From: Candidatus Firestonebacteria bacterium RIFOXYA2_FULL_40_8
Lineage (GTDB): Bacteria > Oederibacteriota > D2-FULL-39-29
Reading direction: 5' to 3'
DNA: 22,346 bases
Assembly: GCA_001778355.1 (NCBI GenBank)
Contig: MFGS01000188.1
Location: 327-22,672, forward strand
Shown here: positions 22,055 to 22,346 of the stretch, in pieces
Numbering within the stretch: the first letter of the stretch is position 1
Layout: each line of letters starts with the position of its first letter
The notes under the pieces: generated by a model
What the model was told of the DNA's origin: nothing
What the model saw: only the letters and a program-made list of their open reading frames with translations
Databases searched by the model: none
Program-made: the position numbers and the translations under genes

Positions 22055-22346
22055 ATGAATAAATTACGCATAGGAATAATCGGCGTCACCGGCCGCGGGG
22101 AGGACCTTCGAAAATGGTTCCATCAACCAAAGAAGAGAGCTGTTGTCGTTGGAGGCGCGGATATCAGCGTTAAAGCGCTGGAAGAGTTTAAAAAAACAAT
22201 GGGGGCTCCTGTTTTTACTACCACCAAGTACAAAGAACTTCTCAAAAGAAAAGATATAGACGCCATTGTCATTACTTCTCCGGATTTTACGCATGAAGAG
22301 TATACGATTGCCGCCTTAAAGGCGAAAAAACATGTTTATCTGGAAA
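22055..22346 (+). CDS. Gfo/Idh/MocA family oxidoreductase, N-terminal part (cut by window end)
   Basis: An open frame of 97 codons runs off the window end. It begins MNKLRIGIIGVTGRG, a Rossmann nucleotide-binding start, and continues with DIDAIVITSPDFTHEEYTIAALKAKKHVYLEK. That is the typical second half of the nucleotide-binding domain and leads into the catalytic EK(P) motif exactly at the window edge. AGGAG at 22045-22049 is 5 nt before the ATG. It is a diverged paralogue of the gene at 18848 (V-T-G-R-G in place of A-G-G-R-G). The C-terminal domain and substrate class cannot be seen. Confidence 0.9.
   Translation, partial: MNKLRIGIIGVTGRGEDLRKWFHQPKKRAVVVGGADISVKALEEFKKTMGAPVFTTTKYKELLKRKDIDAIVITSPDFTHEEYTIAALKAKKHVYLE

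Overview
The window is a 22.3 kb chromosomal stretch of moderately AT-rich DNA. It carries sixteen genes, all on the + strand; the last is cut by the window end. The long-form YidC with a large periplasmic domain, several exported proteins and the core gene order point to a diderm (Gram-negative-type) bacterium. The coding style, the abundance of intergenic repeats and the Cys-insert Gfo/Idh/MocA enzyme resemble genomes of uncultured candidate phyla (for example Omnitrophota- or Firestonebacteria-like lineages). I cannot fix the phylum from sequence alone.

Left half (1-12424): the classical origin-proximal cluster, yidC, mnmE, mnmG, rsmG, parA and parB. Two exported lineage-specific proteins are interleaved: a HEAT/TPR-like plus Ig-like protein after yidC, and a TPR plus HExxH metalloprotease-like protein after mnmE. 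Between the protease and mnmG is a 723 bp non-coding gap. It holds a 165 bp imperfect inverted repeat and then an AT-rich tract with two perfect and two near-perfect DnaA boxes, a credible chromosomal replication origin (oriC). Two perfect ParB-binding parS sites, in opposite orientation, lie upstream of the parA promoter and inside the parB coding sequence. Replication initiation and segregation sites may therefore sit within about 4.5 kb.

Right half (12425-22346): accessory metabolism and signalling. It has a ferredoxin-like aldo/keto reductase, an APH-fold kinase-like protein, a histidine phosphatase, an ACT-domain malic enzyme, a GAF/HD-GYP c-di-GMP phosphodiesterase-like protein, two Gfo/Idh/MocA sugar dehydrogenase-like proteins and a membrane-anchored phosphodiester-glycosidase-like protein. 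The last group suggests sugar or glycan metabolism.

The most unusual feature is the intergenic DNA. Most gaps hold small repeats. They include many degenerate tandem arrays that differ in sequence but share a strict 7 bp period, two REPIN-like double hairpins bounded by GTAG and CTAC, a 41 bp element present twice with 39/41 identity, and mosaic repeats containing TCCGCC/GGCGGA modules. No rRNA, tRNA, CRISPR array or transposase gene was seen.
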